This document shows positions 10,091 to 18,996 of a DNA stretch of 64,000 nucleotides, in pieces; the first letter of the stretch is position 1, and each line of letters starts with the position of its first letter. The notes below the pieces were generated by a model. It was not told the origin of the DNA. It saw only the letters and a program-made list of their open reading frames with translations, and searched no databases. The translations under genes and the position numbers were made by a program. Origin of the DNA: Blastococcus sp. TF02-09 (GTDB lineage: Bacteria; Actinomycetota; Actinomycetes; Mycobacteriales; Geodermatophilaceae); contig NZ_QOHH01000006.1 in assembly GCF_003319105.1 (NCBI RefSeq), forward strand, positions 233,314 to 297,313. Direction: 5' to 3'.

Positions 10091-11839
10091 GTGCTCCTTC
10101 GCATGTCGACGCTGTTCCTGCGCACCCTCCGCGACGACCCGGCCGACGCCGAGGTCGCCAGCCACCGGCTCCTGGCCCGCGCCGGCTACATCCGCCGGGC
10201 CGCGCCGGGCGGGTTCACCTGGCTGCCGCTGGGCTACCGGGTGTTCCGCAACGTGGAGCGCGTCATCCGCGAGGAGATGGACGCGATGGGCGCGCAGGAG
10301 GTGCACTTCCCGGCGCTCCTGCCCCGCGAGCCCTACGAGGCGACCAACCGCTGGACCGAGTACGGGCCGAACCTCTTCCGGCTGCAGGACCGGCGCGGCA
10401 ACGACTTCCTGCTCGGCCCCACGCACGAGGAGATGTTCACGCTCCTGGTGAAGGACCTCTACGGGTCCTACAAGGACCTGCCGGTCTCGCTGTACCAGAT
10501 CCAGACCAAGTACCGGGACGAGGCGCGGCCCCGGGCGGGGCTGTTCCGCGGCCGCGAGTTCACGATGAAGGACAGCTACTCCTTCGACGTCGACGACGCC
10601 GGCCTGGACCGGAGCTACGCGCAGCACCGCGACGCCTACATCCGGATCTTCGACCGGCTGGGCCTGGAGTACGTGATCGTCTCGGCGATGTCCGGCGCGA
10701 TGGGCGGCTCGAAGAGCGAGGAGTTCCTGCACCCGACCGAGATCGGCGAGGACACCTTCGTCCGCTCCGCCGGTGGCTACGCGGCCAACGTCGAGGCCGT
10801 CACCACCGTCGTCCCCGACGAGGTCCCGTTCGACGGACTGCCGGCCGCGCACGTCGAGGACACCCCCGACACCCCGACGATCGAGTCGCTGGTCGCCGTG
10901 GCGCAGCAGCTCTTCCCGGAGGCCGGCTACACGGCGGCCGACACGCTGAAGAACGTCGTCGTCAGCGTCGTGCACCCCGACGGCACCCGCGAACCGCTCG
11001 TCATCGGCCTGCCCGGCGACCGCGAGGTCGACGACAAGCGCCTCGAGGCGCAGCTCGCGCCGGCGGAGATCGAGGCGTTCACCGAGTTCGACCAGCACCC
11101 GCTGCTGGTGAAGGGCTACATCGGCCCGCAGGTGCTGGGTGCGGAGAGCGAGTCGAAGATCCGCTACCTGGTCGACCCGCGGGTGGTCGCCGGGACCCGC
11201 TGGATCACCGGCGCCAACGAGCCGGGCAAGCACGTCTTCGACCTCGTCGCCGGCCGCGACTTCACCTGGGACGGCGTCATCGAGGCCGCCGAGGTGCGCC
11301 CCGGTGACCCCGCGCCCGACGGCTCCGGCCCGCTGGAGCTCGCCCGCGGCGTGGAGATGGGCCACATCTTCCAGCTGGGCCGCAAGTACGCCGAGGCGCT
11401 GGACCTCAAGGTGCTCGACGAGAACGGCAAGCTGGTCACGGTGACCATGGGCTCCTACGGCATTGGCGTCTCCCGCGCCGTGGCGGCCATCGCCGAGTCC
11501 ACCCACGACGAGCTCGGGCTGGTCTGGCCGCGCGAGGTGGCGCCTGCCGACGTGCACGTCGTCGCCACCGGCAAGGACGCCGCCGTGTTCGAGGCGGCCG
11601 AGGCGCTGGCCGGCGAGCTGGTCGCCGCCGGGCTCACCGTGCTCTACGACGACCGGCCGAAGGTCTCGCCCGGCGTGAAGTTCAAGGACGCCGAGCTGCT
11701 GGGGATGCCGACCATCGTGACGGTCGGGCGCGGTCTGGCCGAGGGCGTCGTCGAGGTCCGCGACCGGGCGTCGGGCGAACGCGAGGAGGTGCCGGTCGCC
11801 GAGGCCGCTGCCCGCGTGCTGGCCGCCGTCCGGGGCTAA
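10091..11839 (+). CDS. proS: Prolyl-tRNA synthetase, bacterial type
   Basis: Class II synthetase charging tRNA-Pro, 582 residues as usual for the long bacterial form. Motif 2 region [16 protein letters not shown] and motif 3 region [11 protein letters not shown] frame an editing insertion (about residues 225-410) that clears mischarged Ala. The anticodon-binding domain is at the C terminus. Start GTG 10091 (MLLRMSTLF); an ATG four codons later is possible. Placed here between a two-component system and rpsP rather than beside rimP as in mycobacteria. Its stop interlocks with the convergent VOC gene (CTAA). Confidence 0.96.
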   Translation: MLLRMSTLFLRTLRDDPADAEVASHRLLARAGYIRRAAPGGFTWLPLGYRVFRNVERVIREEMDAMGAQEVHFPALLPREPYEATNRWTEYGPNLFRLQDRRGNDFLLGPTHEEMFTLLVKDLYGSYKDLPVSLYQIQTKYRDEARPRAGLFRGREFTMKDSYSFDVDDAGLDRSYAQHRDAYIRIFDRLGLEYVIVSAMSGAMGGSKSEEFLHPTEIGEDTFVRSAGGYAANVEAVTTVVPDEVPFDGLPAAHVEDTPDTPTIESLVAVAQQLFPEAGYTAADTLKNVVVSVVHPDGTREPLVIGLPGDREVDDKRLEAQLAPAEIEAFTEFDQHPLLVKGYIGPQVLGAESESKIRYLVDPRVVAGTRWITGANEPGKHVFDLVAGRDFTWDGVIEAAEVRPGDPAPDGSGPLELARGVEMGHIFQLGRKYAEALDLKVLDENGKLVTVTMGSYGIGVSRAVAAIAESTHDELGLVWPREVAPADVHVVATGKDAAVFEAAEALAGELVAAGLTVLYDDRPKVSPGVKFKDAELLGMPTIVTVGRGLAEGVVEVRDRASGEREEVPVAEAAARVLAAVRG

Positions 11840-12228
11840 TCGGCGACCAGCTCGACCTCGTAGCCGTCGGCGTCCTCGAGGTAGGCCGCGCGGTGCTCCG
11901 AGCCGCCGGCGAACGGGTGCCGGTCGGTGAACATCAGCGCCCAGCCGTGGTCGGGCGCCTCGGCGACCAGGGCGTCGAGGTCACCGGGGGAGCCGACCCG
12001 GAACGCCAGGTGGTTCAGGCCGGGGGAGCGGCGCTCGTGCCGGTCGCCCACGAGTGCCGGCGACTGCTCCACCACTACGTAGGTCCCGTCGGGCATCCAG
12101 CGCCAGGACCGGCCGTGCTCCCACGACTGGTACGGCTCGGCGCCGAGGCGGGTGAGCAGCCACCCCCACGAGCGCTCGGCGCGGGGCAGATCGGGCACCC
12201 ACAGCTCGATGTGGTGCAGCGGACTCAT
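11836..12228 (-). CDS. VOC/glyoxalase-superfamily protein
   Basis: 130 residues with the vicinal-oxygen-chelate fold pattern: start [14 protein letters not shown], a middle [16 protein letters not shown], and the C-terminal [14 protein letters not shown]. His near residue 5-6, His in the second repeat and the final Glu are candidate metal ligands. The reaction is unknown. ATG 12228 is chosen because the fold begins there; longer starts add only low-complexity sequence. Convergent with proS with a 4-base overlap of stop codons. Confidence 0.75.
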   Translation of the reverse strand: MSPLHHIELWVPDLPRAERSWGWLLTRLGAEPYQSWEHGRSWRWMPDGTYVVVEQSPALVGDRHERRSPGLNHLAFRVGSPGDLDALVAEAPDHGWALMFTDRHPFAGGSEHRAAYLEDADGYEVELVAD

Positions 12229-12392
12229 CCTGTCCACGGGGCTCCTCTCGCGATCTGGCATCATGGCGGGTCGAACATGGCGGCAGCGGCCCTCTCACCG
12301 GTGCCGACCGTGTCCATCGCTCCGCCCCGGCGTACCCCCACACGCCGCACCGGCGGGCAACCACACAGCGTTCGAGGAGAACACCACACACC

Positions 12393-12863
12393 GTGGCCAC
12401 CAAGATCAAGCTCATGCGCCTGGGCAAGATGCGCGCGCCGTACTACCGCATCGTCGTCGCCGACGCCCGCACCAAGCGGGACGGCCGCTCGATCGAGACG
12501 ATCGGCAAGTACCACCCCAAGGAGGAGCCCTCCTTCATCGAGGTGAACAGCGAGCGGGCCCAGTACTGGCTCGGTGTCGGCGCCCAGCCGACCGAGGCCG
12601 TCACCGCCATCTTCAAGGTGACCGGCGACTGGCAGAAGTTCAAGGGCGAGGCCGCGCCGCCGCCCATGCGGGTCGCCGAGCCCAAGCCGGACAAGAAGGC
12701 CCTCTACGAGGCCGCCGTCCGCTCCGGCATGGACGAGCCCACCACCGACGCGACGACGGCCAAGAAGAAGGCCGCGCCGAAGAAGGCCGCTGCTGAGGCC
12801 CCGGCAGCCGAGGCCGCCGCTCCCGAGGCGGACGCCGCCCCGGCCGAGACGCCCGCCGAGTAA
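12393..12863 (+). CDS. rpsP: 30S ribosomal protein S16
   Basis: The first about 85 residues are the conserved S16 core ([19 protein letters not shown], then [15 protein letters not shown]). The remaining 70 form an Ala/Lys/Glu-rich tail, so the protein is nearly twice the usual length, as in several actinobacteria. GTG 12393 follows GAGGAG at 12374-12379. First gene of rpsP-khpA-rimM-trmD; the 164 bases before it are non-coding and should hold the promoter, but I cannot pick one out. Confidence 0.97.
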   Translation: MATKIKLMRLGKMRAPYYRIVVADARTKRDGRSIETIGKYHPKEEPSFIEVNSERAQYWLGVGAQPTEAVTAIFKVTGDWQKFKGEAAPPPMRVAEPKPDKKALYEAAVRSGMDEPTTDATTAKKKAAPKKAAAEAPAAEAAAPEADAAPAETPAE

Positions 12864-12866
12864 GAC

Positions 12867-13103
12867 GTGCTCGAAGACGCGCTCGAGCACCTGGTCAAGG
12901 GCATCGTCGACCACCCGGACGACGTGACGGTCGACCTGCTCACCAACCGCCGCGGCAAGACCCTGGAGATCCGGGTGCACCCGGACGACCTCGGCAAGGT
13001 CATCGGCCGCGGCGGCCGGACCGCCAAGGCGCTGCGCCAGGTGATGACCGGCGTCGGCGGACGCGGCCTGCGGGTCGACGTCGTCGACACCGACGGGCGC
13101 TGA
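12867..13103 (+). CDS. khpA: KH-domain RNA-binding protein KhpA
   Basis: 78-residue single KH domain with the RNA-gripping GxxG loop as GRGG in KVIGRGGRTAKALRQ. Family members bind many RNAs, and in Gram-positives KhpA pairs with KhpB to affect cell size and sRNA stability. GTG start three bases after the rpsP stop codon, so it is translated from the same message. Confidence 0.93.
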   Translation: MLEDALEHLVKGIVDHPDDVTVDLLTNRRGKTLEIRVHPDDLGKVIGRGGRTAKALRQVMTGVGGRGLRVDVVDTDGR

Positions 13104-13114
13104 GCACCTCTCCC

Positions 13115-13660
13115 TTGCCAGGAACACCGCACGACGACGACACCGTGGTGGTCGGCCGCATCGGCCGGCCCCACGGTGTCCGTGGTCTGGCCACCGTCGA
13201 GGTCCGCACCGACGACCCCGATCTGCGCTTCGCCCCGGGGACCGTGCTCCGCACCGACCCGGCCGCGCGGGGTCCGCTGACCGTCGTGGACAAGCGCTGG
13301 CACAGCGGCACGCTGCTGCTCCAGCTCGCCGCTCCCTCCGGGGAGGTCTACGACGCCCGCGAGACCGTCGACACGCTGCGCAACACGATGCTGCTGGTGC
13401 CGGTGGCCGAGCTGCCCGAGATCGAGGACCCCGACGCCTTCTACGACCACCAGCTGGTCGGGCTCAGCGCGCGGCTGCCCGACGGGTCGGTGATCGGTGA
13501 GGTCACCGCCGTCCGGCACGAGGCGCAGGACCTGCTCGTGGTCCGCCGTGGCGAGGGCGGGGAGGTGCTCGTCCCCTTCGTGGCCGCGATCGTGCCGACC
13601 GTCGACGTGGCCGGCGGCTTCCTCGTCGTCGACCCGCCCGAGGGGCTGCTCGAGCTGTGA
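13115..13660 (+). CDS. rimM: 16S rRNA processing protein RimM
   Basis: 181-residue 30S assembly factor that acts on the S19 and head region. N-terminal RimM barrel begins [20 protein letters not shown]; the PRC-barrel domain follows from about residue 100 ([14 protein letters not shown]). The likely start is TTG 13115, 11 bases after khpA. The stop overlaps trmD (GTGA), and the rimM-trmD pairing is near universal. Confidence 0.94.
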   Translation: MPGTPHDDDTVVVGRIGRPHGVRGLATVEVRTDDPDLRFAPGTVLRTDPAARGPLTVVDKRWHSGTLLLQLAAPSGEVYDARETVDTLRNTMLLVPVAELPEIEDPDAFYDHQLVGLSARLPDGSVIGEVTAVRHEAQDLLVVRRGEGGEVLVPFVAAIVPTVDVAGGFLVVDPPEGLLEL

Positions 13661-14394
13661 GCTTCCGCGTCGACGTCGTCACGATCTTCCCGGAGTACCT
13701 CGCCCCGCTGCGTCAGTCGCTGCTGGGCAAGGCCGCCGAGCGCGGCCTGGTGAGCATCGGCGTGCACGACCTGCGGCAGTGGACCGACGACGTGCACCGC
13801 ACCGTCGACGACTCCCCGTACGGCGGCGGCCCCGGCATGGTGATGAAGCCCGAGCCGTGGGCGCAGGCGCTGAAGGCGGTCCGCCCGCCGGGCACCCGCC
13901 TGGTCGTGCCCACCCCGGCCGGCCGTCCGTTCACCCAGCGCCTGGCCGCCGAGTGGGCCGCCGAGCCGGGGCTGGTCTTCGCCTGCGGGCGGTACGAGGG
14001 CATCGACCAGCGGGTCGCCGACTGGGCTGCCGAGGCCGGTCCGGTCTCCGAGGTCTCCATCGGCGACTACGTGCTGGCCGGCGGCGAGTCGGCCGTGCTC
14101 GTCATGGTCGAGGCTGTGACCCGGCTGCTGCCCGGGGTGGTCGGCAACCGGGAGTCGGTGGAGTTCGACTCGCACGCCGACGGGCTGCTCGAGGGCCCGT
14201 CCTACACCCGGCCGGCGTCCTGGCGCGGGCACGAGGTGCCGCCGGTGCTGCTGTCCGGCGACCACGCGGCCATCGAGCGCTGGCGGCGCGCGGAGTCGCT
14301 GCGGCGGACCGCCGAGCGCCGTCCCGACCTGCTGGCGGCGCTGCCCGACGGCGCCCTGGACGACGCCGAGGCTGCGGCGCTCGAGGGACGCTGA
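13657..14394 (+). CDS. trmD: tRNA (guanine-N1)-methyltransferase TrmD
   Basis: Makes m1G37 in tRNAs with G36, preventing +1 frameshifting. 245-residue SPOUT enzyme with a knotted SAM site: [26 protein letters not shown] and [17 protein letters not shown]. Catalytic Asp is expected in the [16 protein letters not shown] region. GTG overlaps rimM. The downstream Nudix gene begins 5 bases after the stop. Confidence 0.97.
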   Translation: MSFRVDVVTIFPEYLAPLRQSLLGKAAERGLVSIGVHDLRQWTDDVHRTVDDSPYGGGPGMVMKPEPWAQALKAVRPPGTRLVVPTPAGRPFTQRLAAEWAAEPGLVFACGRYEGIDQRVADWAAEAGPVSEVSIGDYVLAGGESAVLVMVEAVTRLLPGVVGNRESVEFDSHADGLLEGPSYTRPASWRGHEVPPVLLSGDHAAIERWRRAESLRRTAERRPDLLAALPDGALDDAEAAALEGR

Positions 14395-14399
14395 GCGGC

Positions 14400-14900
14400 G
14401 TGCCCGGTACGGCGGTGGTGCGGCCCTCGGCGCGCGTCGTCGTCCTCGACCCCGCCGGGCGGGTGCTGCTGCTCCGGGCCCGGCTGACCGATCCGGACAT
14501 CCCTCCGGGCGAGGTCCTGTTCTGGTACACCCCCGGCGGCGGCGTGGAGGACGGCGAGTCGCTGCGGACCGCCGCGGTCCGCGAGCTGGCGGAGGAGATC
14601 GGCCTGGACGTCGACCCGGCGGCGCTGGAGGGCCCGGTCTGGCTCCGGCGCTTCGTCGGGCCGTTCGCGGGCGTCGCGTTCGACAACCGCGAGACCTACT
14701 TCGTGCTCCGCGACGTCGTGCATGAGGTCGATGCACGTGGCCGCACCGAGCTGGAGGTCCTGGGCGACGAGCCGCACCGCTGGTGGAGCGCGGGGGAGAT
14801 CGCCGCGAGCAGCGAGGAGTTCGCACCCCGCGAACTGGCCGAGCTGCTCCCCGCGCTGCTCGACGGCCCCTGGACCGGGGTACCGCGCATCGTCACCTGA
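14400..14900 (+). CDS. Nudix hydrolase
   Basis: 166 residues with a complete Nudix box, [21 protein letters not shown] followed by IGLD, near residues 43-66, which binds the metal for cleaving a nucleoside diphosphate linked to another moiety. The substrate is not predictable. GTG 14400 lies directly after trmD and the protein has a typical beginning ([17 protein letters not shown]), so it probably joins that operon. Confidence 0.88.
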   Translation: MPGTAVVRPSARVVVLDPAGRVLLLRARLTDPDIPPGEVLFWYTPGGGVEDGESLRTAAVRELAEEIGLDVDPAALEGPVWLRRFVGPFAGVAFDNRETYFVLRDVVHEVDARGRTELEVLGDEPHRWWSAGEIAASSEEFAPRELAELLPALLDGPWTGVPRIVT

Positions 14901-14956
14901 AGATGTGGCACGATGGACCACTGCTGCGCACCGTCGGCCGCGTCGACGGGAGTTCC

Positions 14957-15009
14957 CCCGGGGAGTCCGCAGCTCCCGGGCACGGACAGCCGGGGTGCTC
15001 CGCTGTCCG
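14957..15009 (+). promoter_or_regulatory. Two tandem hairpins in the rplS leader
   Basis: CCCGGGGAG (14957-14965) pairs with CTCCCGGG (14973-14980) with one bulge; directly after it CGGACAGC (14983-14990) pairs perfectly with GCTGTCCG (15002-15009). They lie 41 bases before the L19 start. L19 leaders that mediate autoregulation are known in other phyla; whether this is one is unproven. It could also be the end of the trmD operon. Confidence 0.4.
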
Positions 15010-15049
15010 ACCGCATACGAGCCACTGCCAGAACATGAGGACTGCCGCG

Positions 15050-15406
15050 ATGAACACCCTGGACGCACTCGACGCCGCTTCGCTGCGCGACGACATCCCG
15101 ACCTTCCGCCCGGGTGACACCGTCAAGGTGCACGTCCGCGTGGTCGAGGGCAACCGCTCCCGCATCCAGGTCTTCCAGGGCGTCGTCATCCGCCGCCAGG
15201 GCGGCGGCATCCGCGAGACCTTCACGGTCCGCAAGGTCAGCTTCGGCGTCGGCGTGGAGCGCACCTTCCCGGTGCACACCCCGGTCGTCGAGAAGATCGA
15301 GGTCCTGGTCCGCGGTGACGTCCGCCGCGCCAAGCTGTACTACCTGCGCGAGCTCCGCGGCAAGGCCGCCAAGATCAAGGAGAAGCGCGACGTCGTCGCA
15401 CGCTGA
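15050..15406 (+). CDS. rplS: 50S ribosomal protein L19
   Basis: 118 residues, normal length, at the subunit interface. It starts [19 protein letters not shown] and shows [32 protein letters not shown] and the end [15 protein letters not shown] 15050 is preferred over ATG 15035 because GAGGA at 15037-15041 then serves as ribosome site. It sits between trmD/Nudix and lepB as in mycobacteria. Confidence 0.97.
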   Translation: MNTLDALDAASLRDDIPTFRPGDTVKVHVRVVEGNRSRIQVFQGVVIRRQGGGIRETFTVRKVSFGVGVERTFPVHTPVVEKIEVLVRGDVRRAKLYYLRELRGKAAKIKEKRDVVAR

Positions 15407-15420
15407 CCTGCGCTGACATC

Positions 15421-15439
15421 CGGGCGGTCGTTCCGCCCG
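15421..15439 (+). terminator. Hairpin after rplS
   Basis: CGGGCGG, loop TCGTT, CCGCCCG: a perfect 7-bp stem 15 bases after the rplS stop, followed by TCTGCGTC. It lacks a clear T-tract, so termination may be partial and lepB may be read through. Confidence 0.5.
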
Positions 15440-15481
15440 TCTGCGTCTCCGGCGGGCCCTCCGCGCCGTACGCTGCTCTCG

Positions 15482-16429
15482 ATGAGCAGTGAACGGCCCG
15501 GGGGGCCCGCCGACGTCGTCCCGGGGGAGCCCGACCCGCCACGCGACACCCGTGCCGCAGCCGACCCGGAGGGCCCGATGGACGAGCCCGAGGGCCGCGC
15601 CGGACGACGGAGACGCCGCAACGCCGAGGGGAAGAAGGGGTCCCTGCTCCGCGAGCTGCCCGTGCTGCTCGTCGTGGCGTTCCTGCTGGCGCTGGTGGTC
15701 AAGACCTTCTTCGTGCAGGCCTTCTTCATCCCGTCCGGGTCGATGGAGCAGACCCTGCACGGCTGCCCGGGGTGCACCGGCGACCGGGTGCTGGTGAACA
15801 AGGTGCCCTACTGGTTCGGCGAGCCCGAGCCCGGCGACGTCGTCGTCTTCAAGGGCCCGGACACCTGGACCCCGGAGGTCACCGTCGCCGAGCCGGGCAA
15901 CTGGTTCACCAGCAGCATGCTGTGGCTGGGCCGCACCGTGGGCGTCGCCCCGCCCAGCGAGGACGACTTCGTGAAGCGGGTCATCGCCGTCGGCGGGCAG
16001 ACGGTGGAGTGTTGCGACGCCGAGGGCCGGGTGACCGTCGACGGCGAACCGCTCGACGAGCCCTACATCTACGAGAACACCCCGACCGAGCAGCGCTCGT
16101 TCGCCCCGGTGACCGTGCCCGAGGGCCGGCTGTGGGTGATGGGCGACCACCGGTCCGCCTCCTCCGACTCCAAGGCGCACGTCTCCGACCGCTACTCCGG
16201 CACCATCGGCGTGGACGACGTCATCGGCAAGGCCGCGATCCGGGTGTGGCCGATCAACCGCTTCGGCTTCGTCGGCTCGCCGGACATCCAGGACGTCGAG
16301 GCGTCCGCCAGCGGGGTGCAGGCCGGTACCGCCGGGGTGCGCCCCGACCTGCTCGCCTCCTCGGCGGTGGGCCTCGTCGGCGCCGTCCCCGTGGTCGCCT
16401 GGCGACGCCGCCGGCGCCGTCGTCGCTGA
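15482..16429 (+). CDS. lepB: Signal peptidase I
   Basis: Membrane serine protease that removes signal peptides from Sec and Tat exports, 315 residues. After a 55-residue charged cytosolic start, one TM helix (about 57-75) precedes the nucleophile S87 in FIPSGSMEQT. The general-base lysine is K165 in DDFVKRVIAVGG. The later boxes are MGDHRSASSDSKAH and VIGKAAIRVWP. A second hydrophobic segment near the C terminus (SSAVGLVGAVPVVAW) ends in a run of Arg, giving a two-TM layout. A strong terminator follows. Confidence 0.95.
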   Translation: MSSERPGGPADVVPGEPDPPRDTRAAADPEGPMDEPEGRAGRRRRRNAEGKKGSLLRELPVLLVVAFLLALVVKTFFVQAFFIPSGSMEQTLHGCPGCTGDRVLVNKVPYWFGEPEPGDVVVFKGPDTWTPEVTVAEPGNWFTSSMLWLGRTVGVAPPSEDDFVKRVIAVGGQTVECCDAEGRVTVDGEPLDEPYIYENTPTEQRSFAPVTVPEGRLWVMGDHRSASSDSKAHVSDRYSGTIGVDDVIGKAAIRVWPINRFGFVGSPDIQDVEASASGVQAGTAGVRPDLLASSAVGLVGAVPVVAWRRRRRRRR

Positions 16430-16446
16430 TCCCGCTCCGACCTCGC

Positions 16447-16474
16447 GGACCGCGCCGTACCCACGGCGCGGTCC
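16447..16474 (+). terminator. Strong hairpin terminator after lepB
   Basis: GGACCGCGCCGT pairs perfectly over 12 bp with ACGGCGCGGTCC around a 4-base ACCC loop, 18 bases after the lepB stop and followed by GTCGTCGTT. It isolates lepB from the LuxR-type regulator. Confidence 0.7.
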
Positions 16475-16583
16475 GTCGTCGTTCCACCCCCGCCATTCCC
16501 GAATGGCTCCGCCGTGCGCGTCAATGCACGACCGATGGTGCGGGTGTGACCCGGAGCGCATTGGTCGATCTGCATCCGGGAAA

Positions 16584-16666
16584 TCGGAAAAATGTCGGAA
16601 AAGTGTTCAAGCAACCGTTTCACCCTTCCGATGGAGGTTGTGCAAGCAATTCGGAGTGAAACGGAG
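16584..16666 (+). promoter_or_regulatory. AT-rich structured leader of the LuxR-type regulator
   Basis: Two tandem 11-base repeats, TCGGAAAAATG (16584-16594) and TCGGAAAAGTG (16595-16605), are one helical turn apart. Downstream, CCGTTTCAC (16615-16623) pairs perfectly with GTGAAACGG (16656-16664), and TCCGA/TCGGA inside extends the stem after a 3-base bulge. The right arm runs into GGAG (16663-16666), the ribosome site of the GTG at 16673. The stretch is much more AT-rich than its surroundings and has no codon bias. It could combine an operator with an RNA element hiding the ribosome site. Confidence 0.45.
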
Positions 16667-16672
16667 TCTGTT

Positions 16673-17398
16673 GTGTCTGCACCTATGGCGAGCACCGCCC
16701 GCGGGGTCACCCGCGTGCTCCTCCTCGCCGACGCGCCCGTCCTGCGTCGTGGCCTGGTCAGCATGATCAACGAGACCGCGGGCATGCAGTCCGTCGGCAC
16801 CCCCGGCGAGCTGCGCCGCGCCATGACGCTGGCCGAGACGGCCCGTCCGGACGCCGTGGTCGTCGAGCTGGGCTCCGGCCGCGCCGCCACGCTGAACGCC
16901 TGCCGCGACCTGCGCCGCCGCTTCCCGCGGGTCGCCATCGTCGCGCTGGCCACCTCCGAGGACCCGGCGGTCGTCAACGAGGCGCTCGCCGCCGGCGTCG
17001 GTGGCTACCTGCTGATCAACACCTCGCCGACCCTCCTGGGCTGGGCCATCCTGGCCGCCCGCGCCGGCCGCACCGTGGTCGACCCCCAGATCCGCCGGGT
17101 CGAGCCGTCGGCCACCCCGGCTGCCAAGCCCTTCACGCCCGAGGTGCCCCTGACCCGGCGCGAGCAGGACGTGCTCGACGAGCTGCTGCAGGGCCAGTCC
17201 AACCGGCAGATCGGCCGCAACCTGTTCATCAGCGAGGACACCGTCAAGAGTCACGTCAAGGCCATCCTGCGCAAGCTGGGTGCCCGCGACCGTGCCCACG
17301 CGGTCTCGCTGGTGCTGTCCTCGCGCAGCCCGGTGTGCACCTGCGGTGCCCACGGCGCCGTGCGCGCCGAGGAGCCCGAGGTCTCCGTCGAGCTCTGA
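16673..17398 (+). CDS. Orphan LuxR/NarL-type regulator with degenerate receiver
   Basis: 241-residue transcription factor. Residues 14-125 have the response-regulator fold, but the acidic pair is LLLADAP, the phospho-acceptor position is E65 (VVVELGSG) and the usual Lys is I115 (GYLLINTSP), so normal phosphorylation is unlikely. The LuxR helix-turn-helix is intact (TRREQDVLDELLQGQSNRQI, SEDTVKSHVKAIL, about 156-210). A Cys-rich tail (VCTCGAHGA) follows. GTG 16673 is chosen because GGAG is 6 bases upstream and third-position GC bias begins here; ATGs at 16592 and 16631 lie in AT-rich leader. No kinase is adjacent. Confidence 0.88.
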   Translation: MSAPMASTARGVTRVLLLADAPVLRRGLVSMINETAGMQSVGTPGELRRAMTLAETARPDAVVVELGSGRAATLNACRDLRRRFPRVAIVALATSEDPAVVNEALAAGVGGYLLINTSPTLLGWAILAARAGRTVVDPQIRRVEPSATPAAKPFTPEVPLTRREQDVLDELLQGQSNRQIGRNLFISEDTVKSHVKAILRKLGARDRAHAVSLVLSSRSPVCTCGAHGAVRAEEPEVSVEL

Positions 17399-17402
17399 GT
17401 CG

Positions 17403-17423
17403 CGAGGGGCACCCCGCCCCTCG
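17403..17423 (+). terminator. Hairpin after the LuxR-type gene
   Basis: CGAGGGG (17403-17409) pairs perfectly with CCCCTCG (17417-17423), 4 bases after the stop codon, followed by AGTGTTCC. First of two consecutive hairpins in the gap before rnhB. Confidence 0.55.
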
Positions 17424-17433
17424 AGTGTTCCTC

Positions 17434-17475
17434 CGCATGCAGGGCCGGTCCTCTCCAGGGCCGGCCCTGCGTGCG
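17434..17475 (+). terminator. Second hairpin before rnhB
   Basis: CGCATGCAGGGCCGG (17434-17448) pairs with 17461-17475 over 15 positions with one T-G wobble and a 12-base loop. Together with the hairpin at 17403 it gives a tandem terminator that separates the regulator from rnhB. Confidence 0.6.
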
Positions 17476-17537
17476 TCCGGGGACGGGCCAGTGTCGGTCC
17501 GGAACGGGGTTCCCCGGCGTCGTACTGTCGGTGACCG

Positions 17538-18332
17538 ATGGCTGCCCGTCCCGTTCACTCCACCGCCGCACCGGCGTCCCGCCGGCGCCGGCCGACGGCC
17601 GGCGAGGAGCGCGCCGACGCGCTCTGGGACATGGAGCGCTCGCTGCGCCGGCGCGGGTTCACGGCCGTCGCCGGCGCCGACGAGGCCGGTCGGGGCGCGT
17701 GCGCCGGGCCGCTGGTGGCCGCTGCGTGCGTGCTGCCGGCGGGCAAGCGCGGTCGGGTGCCCGACCTGGCCGACTCCAAGCTGCTGACCGCCGCGTCCCG
17801 CGAGCGCGTCTACGCCGAGATCCTCGACCGGGCGGTGTCCTGGTCGGTGGTGCAGATCCCGGTGGAGGAACTGGACGCCCGCGGCATGCACGTCACCAAC
17901 CTGGAGGCGCTGCGCCGGGCGGTGTGCACCCTGGATCCCGAACCGGACTACGTGCTCACCGACGGGTTCGCGGTGCCAGGGCTCGCGCGGCCGGGCCTGG
18001 CCGTGTGGAAGGGCGACCGCGTCGCCGCCTGCGTGGCCGCCGCGTCGGTGCTGGCGAAGGTGACCCGGGACCGCGTGATGGTCGAGCTGCACGAGCGGTG
18101 GCCGGAGTACGACTTCGCCGGCCACAAGGGCTACATCACCGACGTGCACACCGCCGCGCTGGAGCGGCACGGGCCCAGTCCGGCGCACCGGATGCGCTTC
18201 GTCAACGTGGCGCGGGCGCGCGATGCCCACGCCGGGCGGGTCCACCGGCTGCCCGGCGACGACGCCATGCACGATGATGGGGACATGCGCCCTGTGTCCT
18301 GCGAGCCACCGACGAGCACCGAGGACCGATGA
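17538..18332 (+). CDS. rnhB: Ribonuclease HII
   Basis: Cleaves the RNA strand of RNA-DNA hybrids and single ribonucleotides in DNA. 264 residues with the catalytic acidic residues in GADEAGRGACAGP and VLTDGF, plus DSKLL and AASVLAKVTRDRVM. The first 35 residues are an extra Ala/Arg-rich leader. The stop overlaps the DUF2469 start (ATGA), an arrangement also found in mycobacteria. Confidence 0.95.
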   Translation: MAARPVHSTAAPASRRRRPTAGEERADALWDMERSLRRRGFTAVAGADEAGRGACAGPLVAAACVLPAGKRGRVPDLADSKLLTAASRERVYAEILDRAVSWSVVQIPVEELDARGMHVTNLEALRRAVCTLDPEPDYVLTDGFAVPGLARPGLAVWKGDRVAACVAAASVLAKVTRDRVMVELHERWPEYDFAGHKGYITDVHTAALERHGPSPAHRMRFVNVARARDAHAGRVHRLPGDDAMHDDGDMRPVSCEPPTSTEDR

Positions 18333-18649
18333 GCACCGAGGATCTCGAGAAGTACGAGACCGAGATGGAGCTGCAGCTCTATCGCGAGTACAAGGACATC
18401 GTCCGCCAGTTCACCTACGTGGTGGAGACCGAGCGGCGGTTCTACCTCGCCAACTCCGTGGACCTCCAGGTCCGGGAGGCCGGCGGGGAGGTCTACTTCG
18501 AGCTGAAGCTCTCCGACGCCTGGGTGTGGGACATGTACCGCCCGGCCCGGTTCGTCCGCAACGTGCGGGTGCTGACGTTCAAGGACGTCAACGTCGAGGA
18601 GCTGGACAAGCCCGACCTCGAGCTGCCGGACACCCCGCCCCGCACCTGA
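18329..18649 (+). CDS. DUF2469 family protein
   Basis: 106-residue conserved actinobacterial protein of unknown function. It starts MSTEDLEKYETEMELQLYRE and contains YKDIVRQFTYVVETERRFYL and LKLSDAWVWDMYRPARFV, hallmarks of the family, which almost always sits next to rnhB as here. It overlaps rnhB by ATGA, so it is cotranslated. No signal peptide or membrane segment. Confidence 0.9.
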   Translation: MSTEDLEKYETEMELQLYREYKDIVRQFTYVVETERRFYLANSVDLQVREAGGEVYFELKLSDAWVWDMYRPARFVRNVRVLTFKDVNVEELDKPDLELPDTPPRT

Positions 18650-18655
18650 GCGCCG

Positions 18656-18886
18656 TCACTGGTCGAGGGACTGCACGCGCTCGAGGTTCGTCACGTCGAA
18701 CACCTCGGCGGCCGAGACGACGCTGCCCCTGCCCCCGGCGAGCGGCTTCATGGTCAGCCAGCCCGCGGGGGAGAAGCGGACGAGGGCATCGACCGGCGGC
18801 CGGTTGGAGACGACGGCGGTGCGCAGCCGCACGCTGGCCTGGTAGGTGTCCCGGTCGTTGATCTGGACGACCGTCTCGACGTACAT
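18656..18886 (-). CDS. Small conserved-looking hypothetical protein
   Basis: 76 residues, leftward, starting MYVETVVQINDRDTYQASVR. The mixed beta-type sequence without low complexity, and its fit between genes without overlap, support a real gene. I do not recognise a family. I see no Shine-Dalgarno before the ATG, so the message may be leaderless. It is convergent with DUF2469 (6-base gap). Confidence 0.55.
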   Translation of the reverse strand: MYVETVVQINDRDTYQASVRLRTAVVSNRPPVDALVRFSPAGWLTMKPLAGGRGSVVSAAEVFDVTNLERVQSLDQ

Positions 18887-18996
18887 GGCCGGACGGTAAT
18901 CCGGGGGAGGGCCGGTCCCGGTCCACAGACACGCCCCCCGTCCACAGCTTCTCCGGACCGCTGGGCCGCCCGGCCCCGCCCGCCGAAGGTGGACGG

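Noticed and set aside
16592..16672. Upstream ATG starts for the LuxR-type regulator
   Set aside because: The added codons have low GC at third positions unlike the rest of the gene, and a well-placed GGAG precedes GTG 16673.
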